Source: Gynuella sp.
GTDB lineage: Bacteria; Pseudomonadota; Gammaproteobacteria; Pseudomonadales; Natronospirillaceae
Assembly (NCBI GenBank): GCA_028282465.1
Contig: JANQHX010000052.1
Location: 1 to 64,000 of the forward strand
Direction of reading: 5' to 3'
Length of the DNA: 64,000 bases
The stretch's first letter is position 1. Each line of letters starts with the position of its first letter. A program made the position numbers and the translations under genes. A model generated the notes under the pieces. The model was not told the DNA's origin and did no database searches. It saw only the letters and a list, made by a program, of their open reading frames with translations. Shown piece after piece: positions 63,927-64,000 of the stretch.

Positions 63927-64000
63927 GTTGTTAAACATTGATCTGATTTATTCACGGTTAATTTGCAAATAACGAGTTTGCTAATCAATCAAAGCTTTTA

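Noticed and set aside
1-64000. tRNA genes, CRISPR arrays, insertion sequences and prophage genes
   Set aside because: I looked for cloverleaf-like segments, regularly spaced repeats, transposase or integrase motifs and phage structural genes and saw none. A computed scan (tRNAscan, repeat finder) would be decisive.

Overview
The window looks like chromosomal DNA from a Gram-negative, probably marine, gammaproteobacterium of moderate to low GC. The support is a complete MSHA-type type IV pilus cluster, NtrB/NtrC, a PanZ/PanM-like acetyl-CoA sensor, the EF-P paralogue EfpL/YeiP, MipA/OmpV and RND envelope proteins, and many secreted proteins with ordinary Sec signals. I cannot name the genus from sequence alone. 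I see no tRNA, rRNA, CRISPR array, insertion sequence or phage gene.

Layout. 1-4600 is a scarred, AT-rich stretch. It holds the tail of an unknown gene, a 5' fragment of an antibiotic-biosynthesis-monooxygenase gene joined head-on to an ABC exporter gene that has lost its ATPase domain, an intact penicillin-acylase-family gene, and about 0.8 kb without genes. 4600-9650 carries a secreted thioredoxin-like protein, a GNAT acetyltransferase, a histidine kinase / HD-GYP response-regulator pair and trmL. 9730-29515 is the MSHA pilus locus: mshI, a PilN-like gene, mshJ, K, L, M, N, an extra MshEN-TPR gene, mshE, mshG, then mshA, C, D, O, P and a 2196-residue mshQ. 29620-33319 holds ntrC and ntrB, a uracil-DNA-glycosylase-family gene and a panM-like gene. 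33457-35943 is a large Asp-rich lipoprotein of unknown function. 36213-39097 is hisB-hisH-hisA-hisF. 39362-49516 is a mixed stretch of secreted orphans, an AraC regulator with an AhpD-like gene, efpL, a formate/nitrite channel, an ArsR-AHSA1-YCII operon and two dehydrogenase-like genes. 49527-59680 contains a GNAT gene, an OmpR-type two-component system and an envelope/efflux operon (DUF2141, MipA/OmpV, RND adaptor, RND pump, an ABC membrane domain with no ATPase, an alpha/beta hydrolase). 59768-63926 has an SMP-30-like protein, a tautomerase, a class 3 lipase, an RDD membrane protein and a small DUF6435-like protein.

How the parts may work together. The MSHA locus is a full machine: secretin, inner-membrane platform, ATPase, AAA protein, pilins and tip adhesin. 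MshE carries an N-terminal MshEN (c-di-GMP-binding) module, a second stand-alone MshEN-TPR protein is encoded just before it, and an HD-GYP c-di-GMP phosphodiesterase response regulator lies 2.4 kb upstream. This suggests c-di-GMP control of pilus activity at more than one point.

The OmpR-type regulator at 50160 has PmrA/QseB-type direct repeats (YTTAAK at 11-bp spacing) upstream of itself, and a triple copy in front of the DUF2141-MipA-RND operon. The kinase, regulator and efflux genes can therefore be read as one self-regulated envelope module. I consider this and the extra MshEN-TPR protein the most promising observations. The ArsR gene at 45986 appears to be transcribed as a leaderless mRNA from a promoter whose spacer contains its likely operator.
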